64,000 bases of DNA from Catellatospora tritici (GCF_019083965.1 NZ_JAHRCY010000001.1:701077-765076); one strand, 5' to 3'. Positions 45,829 to 55,300 are shown, numbered from the stretch's first letter. Program-made: numbers and translations. Notes: a model not told the origin generated them from the sequence alone.

Positions 45829-45969
45829 GCTGTGCTGCCACGGCGTAGGCTCTGCGACCTTTGAGCTGTGCTGCCACGGCGTAGGCTCTGCGACCTTTGA
45901 GCTGTGCTGCCACGGCGCAGGCTCTGCGACCTTTGAGCTGTGCTGCCACGGCGCAGGCTCTGCGACCTT
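45826..45969 (+). repeat. Four-copy 36-bp tandem repeat starting at a stop codon
   Basis: Four head-to-tail units of 36 bases, each beginning TGAGCTGTGCTGCCACGG and ending TCTGCGACCTT. Copies 1-2 have GGCGTAGG and copies 3-4 GGCGCAGG at the only variable site. The TGA of copy 1 is the stop codon of the 757-residue protein. There are no spacers, so it is not a CRISPR array. Confidence 0.95.
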
Positions 45970-45972
45970 AAT

Positions 45973-46008
45973 CGATGTCATCCGACGCGGACGCGTCGGA
46001 TGACATCG
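45973..46008. terminator. 16-bp perfect hairpin
   Basis: CGATGTCATCCGACGC and its reverse complement surround a GGAC loop. It lies four bases after the tandem array and is the first strong stem 3' of the 757-residue protein gene. No T-run follows, so termination would be non-canonical. Confidence 0.65.
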
Positions 46009-46042
46009 AGCGGTCTGCAACCGCCTGCGCCTGAGCGGCAGT

Positions 46043-46073
46043 GACCGCCCGCCGACTGAGACGGCGGGCGGTC
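46043..46073 (+). terminator. Hairpin terminator
   Basis: GACCGCCCGCCG and CGGCGGGCGGTC form a 12-bp GC stem with a seven-base loop, followed within three bases by CGTTT. This is the best intrinsic terminator candidate after the 757-residue protein gene. Confidence 0.65.
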
Positions 46074-46237
46074 GCCGTTTGAACACTGGCAGTGAGCTGC
46101 TGAAACTCTGCGGGCAACTGTGTTCTATCCCATACCGCAGGACTTGACCTTGCACCGTGCGGGCGAGCACCATACCTGAGCGGCAGTGGCTTCACGTGGT
46201 TCGCCGCACGCAACTCTGCTCGGCGGAAAGGCACGCG

Positions 46238-47440
46238 ATGTACAACGCCACAGGTGGACTGAACCGGCGCTCGACCCTCAAGGGCGGCCTGGGAATGGTC
46301 GCCGCAGCGCTGGTGGCCGCGTGTTCGGACCCCGCCGCTTCCGACGCGGGCCAGACCGGCGAGATCGTCATCGGCGCCAGCCTCGAGCTCACCGGCACCG
46401 GCTCGGTGCTGGGCAAGCTGCAGGAGCAGGCGCTGAAGGTGGGCGTCGACGAGATCAACGCGATCGGCATTCCGTACGGCGAGGGCCGGCTGTACATCCG
46501 TACCGTGGTCAAGGACAACGGCGGCAACCCGGCCACGGCCATGCAGAACGCCAAGGACCTGATCGAGAACGACAAGGTCAGCGCGATCGTCGGCGGCGTC
46601 ACCGTGGAGACGGCCCGCGCCATGATCCCGGTCGCCGAGAGCGCCAAGGTGCCGCTGCTGTGCCTCAACAGCGGTGACGAGATCTCGGTGCCTCTGCCGC
46701 AGCGCAAGTTCGTCTACCAGCTCGGCCCCAACCCGTCCGACACCTCCGCGGTGATGGCTCGTGACCTGCGCCGCCAGGGCCTGGCCAAGATCGCCGTGCT
46801 GGCCAGCGGCGACGGGCACGGCGACGCGGGCGTGCGCGCGCTCCCCCGCGCCCTGACCGCGACCGGCCGCGACCTGGTCGACACGGTCCGGCTGCCCAAG
46901 TCCGGGCGAGCCTTCGAGGCCGCCGCGCAGCGCATCGTCGACGCCGAGCCGGACGCGGTGATCGTGTGGGCGCAGGCCCCGCTCAGCGCCGCGGCCGCCG
47001 CCGCGCTGCGCAACGCCGGGTTCGCGGGGCGGATCTTCCTCGACCCGGGCGCGGGCGCCGACGAGACCCTCAACGGGCCCAACGGGGCCGCGCTGGACGG
47101 CGCCTACATCGTGCACTCGACCGTGCTGGCCGGGGCGCCCACGATGGCCACCACGCCCTCCGGCCGGGCCGCGCGCGCGTTCATCTTCCGCTACATCCAG
47201 GAGTACGGGGCGTTCTCCGGCTTCGCGCCGTACGCGGCCGATGCGCTGACGCTGGTCGCCACCGCGGCCCGACGGGCCGTCAGCACCGATCCGCAGCGGC
47301 TGCGGGGGCGCCTGGAGGGCGGTCCGATCGAGGGCGTCTGCGGCGCGTACGCCTTCCAGCCCATCTCACACGGCGGCATCGAGCCGGACGCGCTGACGCT
47401 GTTCGTGGCGCGTCAGGGCGCCTGGGTCCGCCTGAGCTAG
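46238..47440 (+). CDS. ABC transporter substrate-binding lipoprotein (branched-chain amino acid type)
   Basis: A 400-residue type I periplasmic-binding-fold lipoprotein. The N-terminus has twin arginines R10-R11 (N-R-R-S-T-L-K, Tat-like) and a lipobox V-A-A-C with Cys29. The mature domain shows I-V-I-G-A-S-L-E-L-T-G near 44 and D-N-G-G-N-P-A-T-A near 92, as in Leu/Ile/Val and urea receptors (Peripla_BP_6). No permease or ATPase lies beside it. It may serve a distant transporter or act as a sensor input, for instance to the nearby conservon. The ATG follows GGAAAGG at good spacing, and upstream Mets are in shadow frame. Confidence 0.88.
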   Translation: MYNATGGLNRRSTLKGGLGMVAAALVAACSDPAASDAGQTGEIVIGASLELTGTGSVLGKLQEQALKVGVDEINAIGIPYGEGRLYIRTVVKDNGGNPATAMQNAKDLIENDKVSAIVGGVTVETARAMIPVAESAKVPLLCLNSGDEISVPLPQRKFVYQLGPNPSDTSAVMARDLRRQGLAKIAVLASGDGHGDAGVRALPRALTATGRDLVDTVRLPKSGRAFEAAAQRIVDAEPDAVIVWAQAPLSAAAAAALRNAGFAGRIFLDPGAGADETLNGPNGAALDGAYIVHSTVLAGAPTMATTPSGRAARAFIFRYIQEYGAFSGFAPYAADALTLVATAARRAVSTDPQRLRGRLEGGPIEGVCGAYAFQPISHGGIEPDALTLFVARQGAWVRLS

Positions 47441-47455
47441 CCCCTCGCACCGCGA

Positions 47456-47491
47456 CGGCCTCCAGCGCGCCCTGAGCCCGCCTGGAGGCCG
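47456..47491 (+). terminator. Hairpin terminator after the substrate-binding protein gene
   Basis: CGGCCTCCAG and CTGGAGGCCG pair over ten bp around a 16-base loop, followed by CTTTCC, 16 bases after the stop codon. Confidence 0.6.
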
Positions 47492-47533
47492 CTTTCCATA
47501 CCCACCCACCCGGCCCCGGGTCCGGGCCATCAT

Positions 47534-47608
47534 GATCAGCTGACTTGCCGGGCAATCGGGCGAATGGCACTCCATGATTCGCCCGATTGCCCGGCAACAT
47601 GGCTGATC
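47534..47608. repeat. Long hairpin element E next to a C-rich tract
   Basis: Twenty-one-base arms at 47545-47565 and 47577-47597 (core TTGCCGGGCAATCGGGCG) are perfectly complementary around an 11-base loop. They are flanked by GATCAGC and GCTGATC (47534-47540, 47602-47608) that extend the stem across a bulge. A C-rich tract (CCCACCCACCCGGCCCC) lies on its left, as in elements A and B. It sits 3' of two convergent genes. Confidence 0.8.
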
Positions 47609-47692
47609 TTGAGGTTCCGGCTGGTCGGTGGGGGGAATGCCGAATGGCCCGTCGTCCGGGATGGACGCGGGCCGATCGGTTTACAGCTCAGG

Positions 47693-48292
47693 TCAGGCGG
47701 GTGCGCCGGTGCGGGTACGCCGCATCGAGAGCACGTACTCGACCAGTGAGATCAGCACCTGCTTGGTCGACTCGCGGTTGCGCGCGTCGCAGCTGACCAC
47801 CGGCACGTCGGACTGGATCGCGAGCGCGTCCCGCACGTCCTGGGCCTGGTGGTACTGCTGACCGTCGAAGCAGTTGATCGCGATCAGGTACGGCAGCTTG
47901 CGGTGCTCGAAGAAGTCGATCGCCGCGAAGCAGTCCGCCAACCGGCGGGTGTCGACCATCACGACGGCGCCGATGGCACCCCGCACCAGTTCGTCCCACA
48001 TGAACCAGAACCGCGTCTGGCCCGGCGTGCCGAACAGGTACAGGATGAGGTCTCGGTCGATAGAGATACGACCGAAGTCCATCGCCACCGTGGTGGTGGT
48101 CTTGTTGGGAATCTGGCGCGTGTCATCCACGCCGACACCCGCCGAAGTCATGATCGCTTCAGTGGTCAGCGGCGTGATCTCCGAAACGGAACCTACCAGC
48201 GTCGTCTTGCCGACGCCGAAGCCGCCGGCGATGACGATCTTCGCCGATGTCACCCGTCCACCCACGCCGTTCGCGGCGGGGCGGTGTGACAT
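47693..48292 (-). CDS. Conservon Ras-like GTPase (CvnD type)
   Basis: A 199-residue small GTPase of the actinobacterial conservon family. The P-loop G-G-F-G-V-G-K-T-T is near residues 21-29, the switch region carries T-T-T-V-A-M-D-F-G, the G3-like motif L-F-G-T-P-G-Q near 80-86, and the base-recognition N-C-F-D-G-Q (in place of NKxD) near 131. In conservons this GTPase acts downstream of the kinase, roadblock and DUF742 proteins at the membrane. The Met at 48292 starts one base after the DUF742 stop and has GGAGG upstream. An earlier Met lies seven codons before, inside the preceding gene. Confidence 0.93.
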   Translation of the reverse strand: MSHRPAANGVGGRVTSAKIVIAGGFGVGKTTLVGSVSEITPLTTEAIMTSAGVGVDDTRQIPNKTTTTVAMDFGRISIDRDLILYLFGTPGQTRFWFMWDELVRGAIGAVVMVDTRRLADCFAAIDFFEHRKLPYLIAINCFDGQQYHQAQDVRDALAIQSDVPVVSCDARNRESTKQVLISLVEYVLSMRRTRTGAPA

Positions 48293-48293
48293 G

Positions 48294-48671
48294 TCAGAGC
48301 CTCCGAAGTCCACTGAGTACCCTCTCCAGCAGTTCAGTGCCTACCGAGTCGTTGCTCTCGAACGACGTCGGCTCGTATACAGCGACCAGGCCGTCTGCCG
48401 CCATGTCCGCGATGAGGACGCGAGCGACGCCGAGCGGCAGTCGCATCCTGGCCGCGATCTCAGCGAGCGACTGCACTTTGCCGTCGCACAGGGACGCTAT
48501 GTGTTGGTGTTCCCGGCCGTGGCCGCCGCGACCGGTCGCGTTGGCGGAGCGACCACGTACGGTCGTCTCCACCAGCGCCTCGATCGCGATCTCCAATCGC
48601 GGCCGGGTGCGGCCACGGGTAACGGCGTACGGCCGTACCAACGCGCCGGTCGGTTCATCTCTGTCGGGCAT
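48294..48671 (-). CDS. DUF742 protein (conservon CvnC type)
   Basis: A 125-residue protein with a winged-helix-like DUF742 domain. The conserved R-P-Y-A-V-T-R-G-R-T near 13-22 is followed by H-I-A-S-L-C-D-G-K-V-Q-S-L-A-E-I-A near 57-73 and L-P-L-G-V-A-R-V-L-I-A-D-M near 78. It is the third gene of the conservon. Its role is a probable adaptor between the roadblock protein and the GTPase. Confidence 0.93.
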   Translation of the reverse strand: MPDRDEPTGALVRPYAVTRGRTRPRLEIAIEALVETTVRGRSANATGRGGHGREHQHIASLCDGKVQSLAEIAARMRLPLGVARVLIADMAADGLVAVYEPTSFESNDSVGTELLERVLSGLRRL

Positions 48672-48730
48672 TGTCGCCGTTCACCCCCTTCCCCATTGCC
48701 GTCCCCGGACCATCCGGGACGGGTTGCGCC

Positions 48731-49135
48731 TCAGCCCAGCACGCCGGCCGCGCTGCGCGGAGCCGGCGTGAGCGCGTCGCCCACCCGGTCCACCAGCAGA
48801 GCCATCTCGTACCCGACCTGACCGACGTCGCAGCTGCGCGAAGCGAGCACCGCGAACGACGAGCCATCCGAGATCGACATCAGGAAAAGAAACCCGTTGT
48901 CCATCTCCACGACAGTTTGCAACACGGCGCCGCCCTCGAAACAACGGGCGGCACCCTGGGTCAGGCTCACCAGACCGGACGAGATCGCCGCCAGTTGGTC
49001 GGCCCGATCCCGGGGAAGATCCCGAGAAGCGGCGAGCAACAGGCCGTCCGCGGACACCGCGACCGCATGGGCGACGCCCGGCACCCGGTCGGCGAAGTTG
49101 GCCAACAGCCAACCAAGATCCTGCGTAGTGGTCAT
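48731..49135 (-). CDS. Roadblock/LC7 domain protein (conservon CvnB type)
   Basis: A 134-residue roadblock/LC7 protein, the actinobacterial counterpart of GTPase-activating MglB. The domain covers almost all of it, from D-L-G-W-L-L-A-N-F to [12 protein letters not shown]. The ATG overlaps the stop of the sensor kinase by four bases (ATGA). The DUF742 gene follows after 59 bases. It probably dimerises and modulates the GTPase. Confidence 0.94.
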   Translation of the reverse strand: MTTTQDLGWLLANFADRVPGVAHAVAVSADGLLLAASRDLPRDRADQLAAISSGLVSLTQGAARCFEGGAVLQTVVEMDNGFLFLMSISDGSSFAVLASRSCDVGQVGYEMALLVDRVGDALTPAPRSAAGVLG

Positions 49136-52100
49136 GCCTCCTGCTCCTTGCCAGACTGGCTTCCGGTCTCTGTGGAGCCCGGAATCACATCATCGTCCTT
49201 GTGCTGGGTACGGCCGCGCTGGACCCCGCGGTGATACGCGGAGAGCAACCCGCGCACGCCCTCGGGCGTACGACGCTGCACCGTCGTCGTGCTCTTCTCC
49301 ACCCCACCCGGCACCAGCTGTGCCATCGGAGTGCGCTTGGGCAGGCCCGCCGAAGTGGAGTCCTCGGCCTGCGGGGGGCGGTTCGCGATCGCGCTCGCCG
49401 CGGCCCAGCCGTCGTCGGCAGCCGTCTGCCACGTCGGCCGGTACGGCTGGGGCACGTCGTACCCGCTGCTGCGTCCACCGCCCGTGTTGCCCATGCTCAC
49501 GTCCCTGCTCGCCGGACTGTGTGCGTCCGACGTGGTGCTGGTGCTGCCGACCTTCGGTCCACCGTTGCCCAGCTGGACGTCGAGGTCCACGGCCGGGAAC
49601 TGTGCGGTGATCGTAGTGTCTGGCGGCACCGCTGCGGGAGAGGCAGTTTTGTAGTCCTGAGCTGGGGCATCGACAGCCGTACGGCGCGTGCTGAACCAGG
49701 CCGACTCCAGCTCCCGGAAGATCGGCAGCTCCATGGTCTCGTCCGCATACGGAACGCGGGTGTCGACCACCGGGTACTCGGCCGGGATCCGGGGCATCTC
49801 CGTGGTGAAGTCGGCCGCGCTCGCGGCGACCTCCTCACGGCTGACCGGCGGCCACGCGGGCGGCGCCGCGGGTGCGGGCACGTCCAGCGGAGGCGCCGAC
49901 ATGGGCGCCGCCGAGACGGGGGCCGCGGAGACCGGGACCGCCGACACGGGCACCGCCGAGATCGGCATGCCGGGGCTGCTGTACGGGCTGGCCGAGACCG
50001 GCACCTCCGGCGGCGTCGACGACGGCGCGGCACCCCAGCTGGGCTGGTTCCACGACGGCGTGCGCTCCTCGGGGCTGGACGGCATCTGCCGCGGGATCTG
50101 CGGCTGCGCGTACGCCTCCGGCCGCAGCGGCTCGGCCTCGGCGGCCAGGTCGCTGGTGCGGCGCTGCGGCAGTGGCTCGCCGCTGCGCGGACCGGTCTCC
50201 GTACCGGCACCGGTCAGGTCCGACCAGGCCGGCATGCCGGCCCGGGACGGGGCCCCGGTGGTGGCCGGAGGTACGGACACGGGCGGAGCCGCCGGGGCGT
50301 CGAACAGGCCGCCGCGACCCGGCGCACCACCGCCGTTGACCGCGGGACGGGCGGGCGGCGCACCGGCGCCGCTCTCCAGTGCCAGCGGCGCGGCGAAGTT
50401 GCCCCGCTGCGGCGGCACCGTCGGCTGCTGGCGCGTCTGCGGCGCGGTGCCCGCGAAGGCGGGCAGCTCGCGCGACCCGCCGGCGGGCGCCGCCGGTCCA
50501 CGGCCACCGGCCAGTGCCCGGGGCACCAGGACCGCGGTGGGCAGCGTGACGTCGGCGATGATGCCGCGGTCGGCGGACAGTCGCAGCTCGACCTTGACGC
50601 CGTGGCGTGCGGCGAGCCGCGCGACCACGACCAGACCCATCATCCGGGAGACCGCCACGTCGACCATCGGCGGCGTGGCCAGCTTCTCGTTGATCTCGGA
50701 GAGCATGTCCGGCGAGATGCCGATGCCGTGGTCCTCGACGTACAGCACCGCGCGGTCACCGACCCGGCGAGCCTCGACCATGACGGTCGAGTCCGGCGGC
50801 GAGAACGCGGTCGCGTTGTCGAAAAGCTCGGCGATGAGGTGCACCAGGTCGTTGACCGCGTGCGCGGCGACCTCGATGTCACGGTCGATGACGCCGAACT
50901 CGATGCGGGTGTAGTGCTCGACCTCGGACTGGGCAGCGCGGAGCACGTCCAGCAGGGCGGCCGGTTCCCGCTGCACACGGGTCGAGTCGGCACCGGCGAG
51001 CACCAGCAGGTTCTCGTCGTTACGTCGCATTCGGGTGGCCAGGTGGTCCAGCTGGAACAGCTCGGCCAGCCGGTCCGGGTCCTCCTCACCGCGCTCGAGC
51101 CGGTCGAGGTGGCCGATGAGCCGGTCGACCAGGATCTGCGAGCGTCGGGCGAGGTTGACGAACATCGTCGCGACGGAGGACCGCAGGGCGGCCTGCTCGG
51201 CGGCGGTGCGGACGGCTTCCAGGTGGACCGCGTTGAACGCCTCGGTCACCTGGCCGAACTCGTCCTTGCTGCGCACCGGCAGCGGCTCGGCGATCTGGTT
51301 GGCCACCTGCACCGGCGACAGCTGCGAGGACAGCTGCGGGTCGCGCAGTCGGGCCACCGCCTGGGGCAGGCCGTACTGGGCGATGCTGAGCGCGCCGTGG
51401 CGCAGTTCGCGCAGCGACCGCGCCATCGAGCGGGCCACGAGCCAGGCGAAGAGGATCGCCAGCAGCAGCATGCCCAGCAGCAGACCGGTCTGCACGAGGA
51501 CCTGCTGGGTGACCTCGTCACGCAGGTCGCCCGCGGTGGCCTCGACGTCGGCGTCGAGCTGGCGCTCGACCTTGCGCAGCAGGGCGCCGTGGTCGTGCAG
51601 CGCGTTGTCCCACTCACCGGCGTTGAAGCTCAGCGAGGTGATCCGGTCACCCGAGAGGGCTTCCAGTTCTCCCTGGAACTTGACCGCCTTGCGCAGCGCG
51701 GGGCCGGTGACCTGGCTGTTGAACAGGTCGAGGTCGGCCTCGGTGGCTACGGACTCGAACGCCTGCTGTGCCTGCTCCTGGCCGGTCAGCGTGGCGATGA
51801 AGTTACGCCGCAGGTCGGGTGTGAACTCGGAGAGAGCGAACGCCCGGTGCATGATCACGCGTTCCTGCGAGAGGAACTCCTTCGTGGTGGCCATGGCTCC
51901 GGCCGCCCGCAGGCTGTCACCGAGTTCACCACCACCGGCGATCTGCGCCGCTCGATCACGGATCTTCAGCAGGTCACCGATGAGCACCTGATAGCGCAGG
52001 GCCGCGGTGGACAGGGGAACCTTGCGGTCCTTGACCTGATCGCGGACGGAGGGCAGGTTCTGCAACCCCTCGTCGATGCGCTCCAGCAGGTCGCGAAGGC

Positions 52101-52497
52101 TCGCGTCGACGTCCACCAGGGCGCCGCGCTGCTGCGCGTACGGCCGCTTGGCCTCTTCCACCTGCTTGGCGATCAGCTCGTACGAGGCGGCGGCGGTCTT
52201 ACGGGTCGACTCGTCGTTCGCGCCCAGCAGCATGGCCGCGGTGGCGCGCTCGTTCTGGAGCTCGTCGACCAGGGTGCCCGACTCCTTCACCAGCACGGAC
52301 AGAATCCGGGTGCGGTCGGCACTCGTGGCCGTGTCGAGGTTGTCCAACAAACCGTTGGTACCCACGACGATGGTCGCCAAGGTGGGAACGATCATGATCA
52401 GGCCCAGCTTGGACCAGATCGGCATGTCTCGGAGTCGGCTCACTGGCCGCCGGAGACGCGAAAGGACCGCGTTCTGCGTTCCTGGCCGCTTACTCAC
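49132..52497 (-). CDS. Nitrate/nitrite-sensing-type sensor histidine kinase (conservon CvnA type)
   Basis: A 1121-residue membrane kinase. TM1 (about 30-46) and TM2 (about 330-352) flank an extracellular NIT domain (about 60-310) with many Arg/Glu-rich helices. Then come a HAMP-like region and a helical segment. The ATPase domain has its N-box Asn561 in L-F-D-N-A-T and a G-box D-H-G-I-G-I near 590. No classical H-box is obvious. A Pro/Ala-rich linker (about 690-930) leads to a tail with S-A-W-F at 932-935 and A-G-L-P-K-R near 1050. The tail resembles the one in the 757-residue protein nearby. The GTG at 52497 follows AGGAGGG, and the in-frame sequence upstream is non-coding. First gene of the conservon. 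Confidence 0.93.
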   Translation of the reverse strand: MSKRPGTQNAVLSRLRRPVSRLRDMPIWSKLGLIMIVPTLATIVVGTNGLLDNLDTATSADRTRILSVLVKESGTLVDELQNERATAAMLLGANDESTRKTAAASYELIAKQVEEAKRPYAQQRGALVDVDASLRDLLERIDEGLQNLPSVRDQVKDRKVPLSTAALRYQVLIGDLLKIRDRAAQIAGGGELGDSLRAAGAMATTKEFLSQERVIMHRAFALSEFTPDLRRNFIATLTGQEQAQQAFESVATEADLDLFNSQVTGPALRKAVKFQGELEALSGDRITSLSFNAGEWDNALHDHGALLRKVERQLDADVEATAGDLRDEVTQQVLVQTGLLLGMLLLAILFAWLVARSMARSLRELRHGALSIAQYGLPQAVARLRDPQLSSQLSPVQVANQIAEPLPVRSKDEFGQVTEAFNAVHLEAVRTAAEQAALRSSVATMFVNLARRSQILVDRLIGHLDRLERGEEDPDRLAELFQLDHLATRMRRNDENLLVLAGADSTRVQREPAALLDVLRAAQSEVEHYTRIEFGVIDRDIEVAAHAVNDLVHLIAELFDNATAFSPPDSTVMVEARRVGDRAVLYVEDHGIGISPDMLSEINEKLATPPMVDVAVSRMMGLVVVARLAARHGVKVELRLSADRGIIADVTLPTAVLVPRALAGGRGPAAPAGGSRELPAFAGTAPQTRQQPTVPPQRGNFAAPLALESGAGAPPARPAVNGGGAPGRGGLFDAPAAPPVSVPPATTGAPSRAGMPAWSDLTGAGTETGPRSGEPLPQRRTSDLAAEAEPLRPEAYAQPQIPRQMPSSPEERTPSWNQPSWGAAPSSTPPEVPVSASPYSSPGMPISAVPVSAVPVSAAPVSAAPMSAPPLDVPAPAAPPAWPPVSREEVAASAADFTTEMPRIPAEYPVVDTRVPYADETMELPIFRELESAWFSTRRTAVDAPAQDYKTASPAAVPPDTTITAQFPAVDLDVQLGNGGPKVGSTSTTSDAHSPASRDVSMGNTGGGRSSGYDVPQPYRPTWQTAADDGWAAASAIANRPPQAEDSTSAGLPKRTPMAQLVPGGVEKSTTTVQRRTPEGVRGLLSAYHRGVQRGRTQHKDDDVIPGSTETGSQSGKEQEA

Positions 52498-52727
52498 GTC
52501 ACCGCCCTCCTGTCGGTACCGCCATTGGTATCCGCGAACAGCGGATGGCGCGGGGGTCGCGCCGGGCACCGTACACAATCCATTCCTGTAGAGGAACGGA
52601 CCCCCGAGATTCCATCACGCCCGGTGAAAAGAGGAAAGCCCAGGCTGCCCAGAATCCGACACCGGATGGGATGCTCTTGCAGGCCAGGTAGCCAGTTCAG
52701 CCCGCAGTTTCCTTGGAGTCACAGAGC

Positions 52728-53339
52728 GTGAGCGTCCAAAGCGCCCGAGTTATCCTTCTTGCCGGCCCGTCAGGGTCGGGAAAGTCGTACATAGCGCGGC
52801 AGACTGGGCTGCCGGTGCTGTGCCTCGACGATTTTTACAAAGACGGCACCGACCCCACACTCCCCCGAGTGAACGATGCCGTCGACTGGGAGTCGCCACT
52901 TTCGTGGGACGCGGCGGCCGCTATGACGGCCGTCACTCAACTGGCGACCACCGGTCGCACCATGACCCCGGCCTACGACATCAGCCTCAGCAAGCGGGTC
53001 GGCGAGCACGAGTTCCGGCTGGACGGCGCCCCGCTCTTCTTCGCCGAGGGGATCTTCGCCGCCGACATCGTCGACGCCTGCGCGCGGGCCGGGCTGCTGG
53101 CCGACGCGCTCGCGCTGCACCGCCCGCGCACCGTCACCTTCGCCCGCCGCCTGGTCCGCGACCTGGCCGAGAACCGCAAGCCGCCCATGGTGCTGGTGCG
53201 CCGGGGCCTGCGGCTGTGGCGCGAGGACCCGGTCGTGCTCGGCCGGCAGCGCGATCTCGGCTGCCGGCCGACCAGCGCGTCGGCGCTGCTGCGCCGAACC
53301 CGCTACCTGCTCACAGCAGCTTCGCGTAAGCCGGTTTGA
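52728..53339 (+). CDS. Uridine kinase family protein
   Basis: A 203-residue P-loop kinase. Walker [10 protein letters not shown], is near residues 13-21, the D-D-F-Y-K-D motif typical of uridine kinase and phosphoribulokinase-like enzymes is near 34-39, and Y-D-I-S near 85 lines the active site. It likely phosphorylates uridine or cytidine to UMP or CMP. It is shorter than Escherichia coli Udk but normal for actinobacterial relatives. The GTG at 52728 has GGAG at ten bases. A TTG five codons upstream is also possible. It overlaps the convergent adenosine deaminase gene by 29 bases. It belongs to the salvage cluster. Confidence 0.87.
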   Translation: MSVQSARVILLAGPSGSGKSYIARQTGLPVLCLDDFYKDGTDPTLPRVNDAVDWESPLSWDAAAAMTAVTQLATTGRTMTPAYDISLSKRVGEHEFRLDGAPLFFAEGIFAADIVDACARAGLLADALALHRPRTVTFARRLVRDLAENRKPPMVLVRRGLRLWREDPVVLGRQRDLGCRPTSASALLRRTRYLLTAASRKPV

Positions 53340-54384
53340 TCACCTCGTTGATCAGCTGCAGTCGCTCGTCGAACGGGATGAACGCGCTCTTCATCGCGTT
53401 GACGGTGAGCCACTGCAGCTCCACCCAGCCCCAGCCGAACGCGTCCACCAGCAGCGCCATCTCCCGCGACATGCTGGTGCCGCTCATCAGCCGGTTGTCG
53501 GTGTTCAGGGTCACCCGGAAGCGCAGGTCGCGCAGCAGGCCGATGGGGTGCTCGGCGATCGAGGTCGCCGCGCCGGTCTGCACGTTCGACGACGGGCACA
53601 GCTCCAGCGGGATGCGCTTGTCCCGCACGTACCCGGCCAGCCTGCCCAGCTGACGGGTGTGCGGGTCGATGTCGTCGACGATGCGCACGCCGTGCCCCAG
53701 CCGGTCCGCTCCGCACCACTGCAGCGCCTGCCAGATCGAGGGCAGCCCGAACGCCTCGCCCGCGTGGATGGTGAAGTGGAAGTTCTCCCGCTTGAGGTAT
53801 TCGAACGCGTCCAGGTGCCGGGTGGGCGGGTAGCCCGCCTCGGCACCGGCGATGTCGAACCCGACCACGCCGGCGTCCCGGTACGCCGTGGACAGCTCCG
53901 CGATCTCCATCGAGCGAGCGGCGTGCCGCATCGCGGTCAGCAGGGTGCCGATCCGGATCGGGGTGCCCCGCTCGGCCGCCTCCGCGCTGCCCTCGGCGAA
54001 CCCGGCCAGCACCGCCTCGACCACCTCGGGCAGGGTCAGCCCGGCGGTCAGGTGCTGCTCGGGGGCGTAGCGGACCTCGGCGTAGACCACGCCGTCGGCG
54101 GCCAGGTCGAGTGCGCACTCGCGGGCCACCCGACGCAGCGCCGGCGCGGTCTGCATGACCGCCACGGTGTGCGCGAACGTCTCCAGGTAGCGCTCCAGCG
54201 AGCCGCTGTCGGCAGCCTCCACGAACCAACGCCCGAGCGCCTCGGGGTCGGTGGCGGGCAGCTCGTGCCCGATCTCGGCGGCCAGCTCGACGATGGTGGC
54301 CGGGCGCAGCCCGCCGTCGAGGTGGTCGTGCAGCAGCGCCTTGGGCGCCCGTACGATCTCGTCATAGCTCGGTGTCACATGCAT
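53311..54384 (-). CDS. add: Adenosine deaminase
   Basis: A 357-residue zinc TIM-barrel enzyme that deaminates adenosine and deoxyadenosine to inosine forms. Zinc ligands are in [10 protein letters not shown] near 18-27, the catalytic Glu region in I-H-A-G-E-A-F near 205, and S-S-N-V-Q-T-G near 262 and N-T-D-N-R-L-M-S near 290 close the site. The Met at 54384 is chosen: a GTG at 54405 would overlap the divergent methyltransferase gene. It corresponds to add (Rv3313c) in the conserved gene order. Confidence 0.95.
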   Translation of the reverse strand: MHVTPSYDEIVRAPKALLHDHLDGGLRPATIVELAAEIGHELPATDPEALGRWFVEAADSGSLERYLETFAHTVAVMQTAPALRRVARECALDLAADGVVYAEVRYAPEQHLTAGLTLPEVVEAVLAGFAEGSAEAAERGTPIRIGTLLTAMRHAARSMEIAELSTAYRDAGVVGFDIAGAEAGYPPTRHLDAFEYLKRENFHFTIHAGEAFGLPSIWQALQWCGADRLGHGVRIVDDIDPHTRQLGRLAGYVRDKRIPLELCPSSNVQTGAATSIAEHPIGLLRDLRFRVTLNTDNRLMSGTSMSREMALLVDAFGWGWVELQWLTVNAMKSAFIPFDERLQLINEVIKPAYAKLL

Positions 54385-54397
54385 CAAGATATTGCCT

Positions 54398-55300
54398 GTG
54401 CTCACCGATGACCTGATAGGCGCTCTGCGCTGCCCCCTGTGCGCCGCGCCACTCCACCGCGCCGCGTCATCCCTGCGCTGCCCCTCGGCCCACTCGTTCG
54501 ACCTCTCCCGCCACGGCTACGCCCACCTCGGCACCGGCCGCAAGCTCCCCGAGGGCGACACCTCCGCCATGGTGGACGCCCGCACCCGCACCCACTCCGC
54601 CGCCCTGTTCCACCCCCTCCCCCAAGCCGTTGATCATGAACTTATGGACGTGTTCGGCGGCGTGTTCCCACCCTGGCACCGTGATCGACAAAATGAGGGA
54701 CCGCCGCTGGTGGTGGATCTCGGGGCGGGGACGGGGTACTACCTCGCGGAGGTGCTGGAGAGTTGGCCACAGGCGGGTGGACTCGCGTTCGACGTCAGCA
54801 AGGCGGCGCTGCGGCGGGCGGCGAAGGCGCATCCGAGGGCCGGGGCGGTGCTGGCCGACACCTGGGGGCCGCTCCCGCTGGCGGACGGGTGCGCCGACCT
54901 GGTGCTGAACGTGTTCGCGCCGCGCAACGGACCCGAGATGCGCCGCGTCCTGGCCGACGGCGGACTGCTGCTGGTGGTCACCCCGACCGCCGACCACCTG
55001 CGCGAGCTCCGCGAGGCGTTGCCGCTGCTGGCGGTCGACGAGGCCAAGGAGCGGCGCCTGGCCGCGTCGCTGCCGCAGTTCGAGCAGTTCGGCGCCCGCA
55101 CCGTCCGCTGGACCATGGACCTGAGCCGTGAGCAGGCGCTGGACCTCATCGGCATGGGCCCCAGCGCCCACCACGTCGACCTGACCGACCTGGCTCGGCG
55201 GCTGCCCGACCGCATCGAGGTCACCGCCGGCGTCGACCTGTCTACGTGGACAGGTCGACCTCTTCCCAGCCGCCCGGCGGATCGTGGTACTCCCCGGTGA
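54398..55300 (+). CDS. 23S rRNA (guanine-N1)-methyltransferase, RlmA/TlrB type, carrying a repeat element
   Basis: A 300-residue SAM-dependent methyltransferase. A zinc motif C-P-L-C ... C-P ... H near residues 13-32 and the SAM-binding [11 protein letters not shown] near 104-114 place it in the RlmA family, which methylates G745 or G748 of 23S rRNA. The TlrB branch confers macrolide resistance. Between these motifs bases 54629-54693 match palindromic element B and code in frame ([12 protein letters not shown]). The element thus replaces or lengthens the linker seen in other RlmA proteins. TTG 54392 is an alternative start. The end overlaps the next, convergent gene by 59 bases. Confidence 0.88.
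   Translation: MLTDDLIGALRCPLCAAPLHRAASSLRCPSAHSFDLSRHGYAHLGTGRKLPEGDTSAMVDARTRTHSAALFHPLPQAVDHELMDVFGGVFPPWHRDRQNEGPPLVVDLGAGTGYYLAEVLESWPQAGGLAFDVSKAALRRAAKAHPRAGAVLADTWGPLPLADGCADLVLNVFAPRNGPEMRRVLADGGLLLVVTPTADHLRELREALPLLAVDEAKERRLAASLPQFEQFGARTVRWTMDLSREQALDLIGMGPSAHHVDLTDLARRLPDRIEVTAGVDLSTWTGRPLPSRPADRGTPR
54629..54693 (+). repeat. Palindromic element B, copy 2, inside the rRNA methyltransferase gene
   Basis: Starts GTTGATCATGAACTTATGG and runs through TTCGGCGGCGTG and CCACCCTGGCACCGTGATCGAC, matching the reverse complement of 17781-17846 at about 86 per cent over 62 bases. Preceded by a C-rich tract (ACCCCCTCCCCC). It is translated in frame without a stop. Confidence 0.85.

Larger units (their letters stand above)
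45829..46237. other. 409-bp structured intergenic region
   Basis: It holds the 36-bp tandem array, a 16-bp perfect hairpin (45973-46008) and a second strong hairpin (46043-46073). About 160 bases follow, carrying the leader of the substrate-binding protein gene, including a TTGACC at 46144-46149 and CATACC near 46171 (spacing too long for a confident promoter). Confidence 0.6.

Noticed and set aside
45826..45969. CRISPR array
   Set aside because: The 36-bp units are directly adjacent with no spacers and no cas gene is nearby.
45749..46173. Coding gene on the minus strand across the tandem array
   Set aside because: The repeat length is a multiple of three, so frames stay open by periodicity, giving an identical 12-residue repeat with no start signal.
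46144..46176. Promoter TTGACC ... CATACC upstream of the substrate-binding protein
   Set aside because: The spacing of about 21 bases is too long for a sigma70-type promoter, so it is not listed as a feature.
49201..52731. 1176-codon open frame antisense to the sensor kinase
   Set aside because: It mirrors the codon bias of the real gene on the other strand, has Arg/Gln/Gly-rich non-protein composition and matches no domain order.
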